Shown: piece after piece, positions 5,932 through 7,347 of the stretch
Numbering within the stretch: position 1 is the stretch's first letter
Layout: each line of letters opens with the position of its first letter
Source of the DNA: Lysobacteraceae bacterium
GTDB lineage: Bacteria > Pseudomonadota > Gammaproteobacteria > Xanthomonadales > Wenzhouxiangellaceae
Direction of reading: 5' to 3'
Assembly: GCA_020201235.1 (NCBI GenBank)
Contig: JAIVHD010000023.1
Coordinates: 1 to 7,347, forward strand
Length of the DNA: 7,347 nucleotides
Made by a program: the position numbers and the translations under genes
Notes under the pieces: generated by a model
What the model was told of the DNA's origin: nothing
Databases searched by the model: none
What the model saw: only the letters and a program-made list of their open reading frames with translations

Positions 5932-7347
5932 ATGAAATCCAATATGTTCAAGCGCCTGTCGCAGATCCGGACCCTCGCTGCAGCCTGCCTGCTGACGGCC
6001 GGCACCTCGGGAGTCGCCCAGTCCGAGAGCGCCACCGATGAAGCTGAAGCTGCGGCTTCCGGGCCGGATACCAGCGAATGGCTTTGCCAGAATTGCCCGG
6101 TTTTCGACGGGCTGACCGGCAGTATTCTTTTCGGAGCCGGTTATGTCTCCGACGACTTTTTCGATTTCGGCAACTACCGGGGCCTGGAAGAGCAGGGTGT
6201 TTTCGGCACTTTTGGCATCGATCTGCTGTATCGCGACGCGGATGCGCGATATCTGGGTGTATATGGAGAAAAACTCGGGCTTGACAGCCGCACGCTGCTG
6301 ATCGAAGGCGGTCGCCAGAGCCGCTACGATGCATGGCTGGAATATGATGAAATCGCGCATTTCCGGTCAGAAGATACGCGAACGATTTTTCTCGGTGCCG
6401 GCACCGCCAACCAGGAATTGCCGGCCGACTGGGTGCGCGGAGACACCACCGCCGGCATGACCCGGTTGGATACAAGCCTGCGCGGGATCGATATCAAGCA
6501 GGATCGCAAGACGCTGCGGCTTGGATTTAGTGCGCTGGGTCTGAGTGGCCTTGGCTTCAATGCCCGGAAAGAGGATCCGTGGCGTTACCGGCTTGAAGTC
6601 GAGCGCACTAAAAGAGACGGGCATCTCATTCGGGGTGCGAGCTTCATTTTTCGGGCCGCAGAACTTGCCGCTCCGATCGATTACGAAACCACGCAGTTCG
6701 ATGCAGCGGTGGGTTTTGTGCAGGATCGCTGGGAGCTCGAGCTGGCATACAATCTGTCGCTGTTCGATAACTCGAACCGATCGGTGCGCTGGCAAAATCC
6801 TTTCCTGGGCATTTTCGATGCCGACGTCGGAGAACTGGCCGAGCCTCCAGACAATCGATTCCATCAGTTCATGTTGTCCGGATCGTGGCGCCAATCCAGG
6901 TGGCTTGCCCTGGCGGGCCAGGTCGCAGTGGGCAGGATGGAGCAGGATGAACAGTTCCTGGCGCCGTCGCTGAATGCACGGTTCTCGAGCGTCGACCTCC
7001 CTCGCAGCGCCCTGGACGGAGAGGTTAATATGCGCATCGTCAATTTGCGGGCCACCAGCAACCTGACGCGCCACTTGAGTGCGAGGCTGCGCTTCCACTA
7101 TGATGAGCGTGATAACGATACCGACCGTGATCCGTTTGTCCAGGTTGTTTCCGATACTTTTCTGACCGACGAACGGACCAACGAGCCTTTCAGTTTCGAA
7201 CGGACCAGCGTCAAGGGTGAGCTCGATTATCGGTTTACGTCGTTCCTTAGGCTTTCGGCATCGGCAGAGCGAAAGAAAATGGAGCGCGATTTTCAGGAAG
7301 TTCGGGATGCCGAGACTGATATTTATACTGCCGGAGCGCGTCTGAAC
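5932..7347 (+). CDS. MtrB/DmsF/PioB-family outer-membrane beta-barrel (3' truncated by window)
   Basis: The frame is open for 472 codons from ATG 5932 to the window edge; full MtrB-type proteins are about 650-700 residues, so roughly the last third is missing. The ATG has GGAGAG 6 nt upstream. A signal peptide covers about residues 1-29 (hydrophobic core 14-28). The mature N-terminus carries a CxxC pair (C52, C55; CQNCP), like that found near the N-terminus of metal-reducer MtrB. Further on, alternating polar/aromatic strands with acidic loops suggest a large barrel. The segment FRAAELAAPIDYETTQFDA (about 241-259) matches the conserved stretch of the decaheme-associated outer-membrane protein family. 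In MtrB and PioB the barrel sheathes the decaheme MtrA/PioA. Its place directly after the DmsE/MtrA gene supports that role here. Confidence 0.92.
   Translation, partial: MKSNMFKRLSQIRTLAAACLLTAGTSGVAQSESATDEAEAAASGPDTSEWLCQNCPVFDGLTGSILFGAGYVSDDFFDFGNYRGLEEQGVFGTFGIDLLYRDADARYLGVYGEKLGLDSRTLLIEGGRQSRYDAWLEYDEIAHFRSEDTRTIFLGAGTANQELPADWVRGDTTAGMTRLDTSLRGIDIKQDRKTLRLGFSALGLSGLGFNARKEDPWRYRLEVERTKRDGHLIRGASFIFRAAELAAPIDYETTQFDAAVGFVQDRWELELAYNLSLFDNSNRSVRWQNPFLGIFDADVGELAEPPDNRFHQFMLSGSWRQSRWLALAGQVAVGRMEQDEQFLAPSLNARFSSVDLPRSALDGEVNMRIVNLRATSNLTRHLSARLRFHYDERDNDTDRDPFVQVVSDTFLTDERTNEPFSFERTSVKGELDYRFTSFLRLSASAERKKMERDFQEVRDAETDIYTAGARLN

Noticed and set aside
1..7347. CRISPR array, tRNA/rRNA, insertion sequence or integrase signature
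   Set aside because: No regularly spaced repeats, terminal inverted repeats, transposase/integrase coding sequence or RNA-gene signature was seen on either strand.

Overview
This window looks like a chromosomal segment from a respiring Gram-negative proteobacterium, probably a gammaproteobacterium. Base composition is moderately GC-rich, and the genes encode a multiheme cytochrome route across both membranes. I cannot name the genus. The central content is a four-gene, same-strand cluster for extracellular electron transfer. Its order is: a tetraheme NapC/NirT/CymA-type quinol dehydrogenase (1724-2323), an OmcA/MtrC-family decaheme cytochrome (2365-4830), a DmsE/MtrA-family decaheme periplasmic cytochrome (4952-5911), and an MtrB-family outer-membrane beta-barrel (5932 to the window end, 3' truncated). 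Together they carry 24 CxxCH haem sites.

Left region (1-1503, minus strand): the 5' 501 codons of a membrane-anchored sensor histidine kinase. It has four N-terminal hydrophobic segments, three PAS domains and the start of the DHp domain. The window ends three residues after the phospho-accepting His, so the ATPase domain and anything beyond lie outside.

Divergent intergenic region (1504-1723): an AT-rich control region between the kinase and the cytochrome cluster. It contains a near-consensus FNR/ANR-type site (1604-1617) inside a 6+6 inverted repeat, and weak -10-like elements facing both ways. This suggests oxygen-responsive control, possibly shared by both transcripts.

Right region (1724-7347): the inferred electron path is quinol pool, inner-membrane tetraheme protein, periplasmic decaheme MtrA/DmsE threaded through the MtrB barrel, then the surface OmcA/MtrC-like decaheme. 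Spacers of 41, 121 and 20 nt suggest one operon, perhaps with separate translational tuning before the third gene. No terminal reductase (DmsAB-type molybdoenzyme or other) is visible, so the acceptor (metal oxides, DMSO, flavins or an electrode-like surface) cannot be assigned. Odd points are the lack of a lipobox on the surface cytochrome, the absence of cysteines in its second beta-domain, an extra CxxxC pair in its first pentahaem domain, and the linkage of the quinol dehydrogenase gene to the conduit genes.
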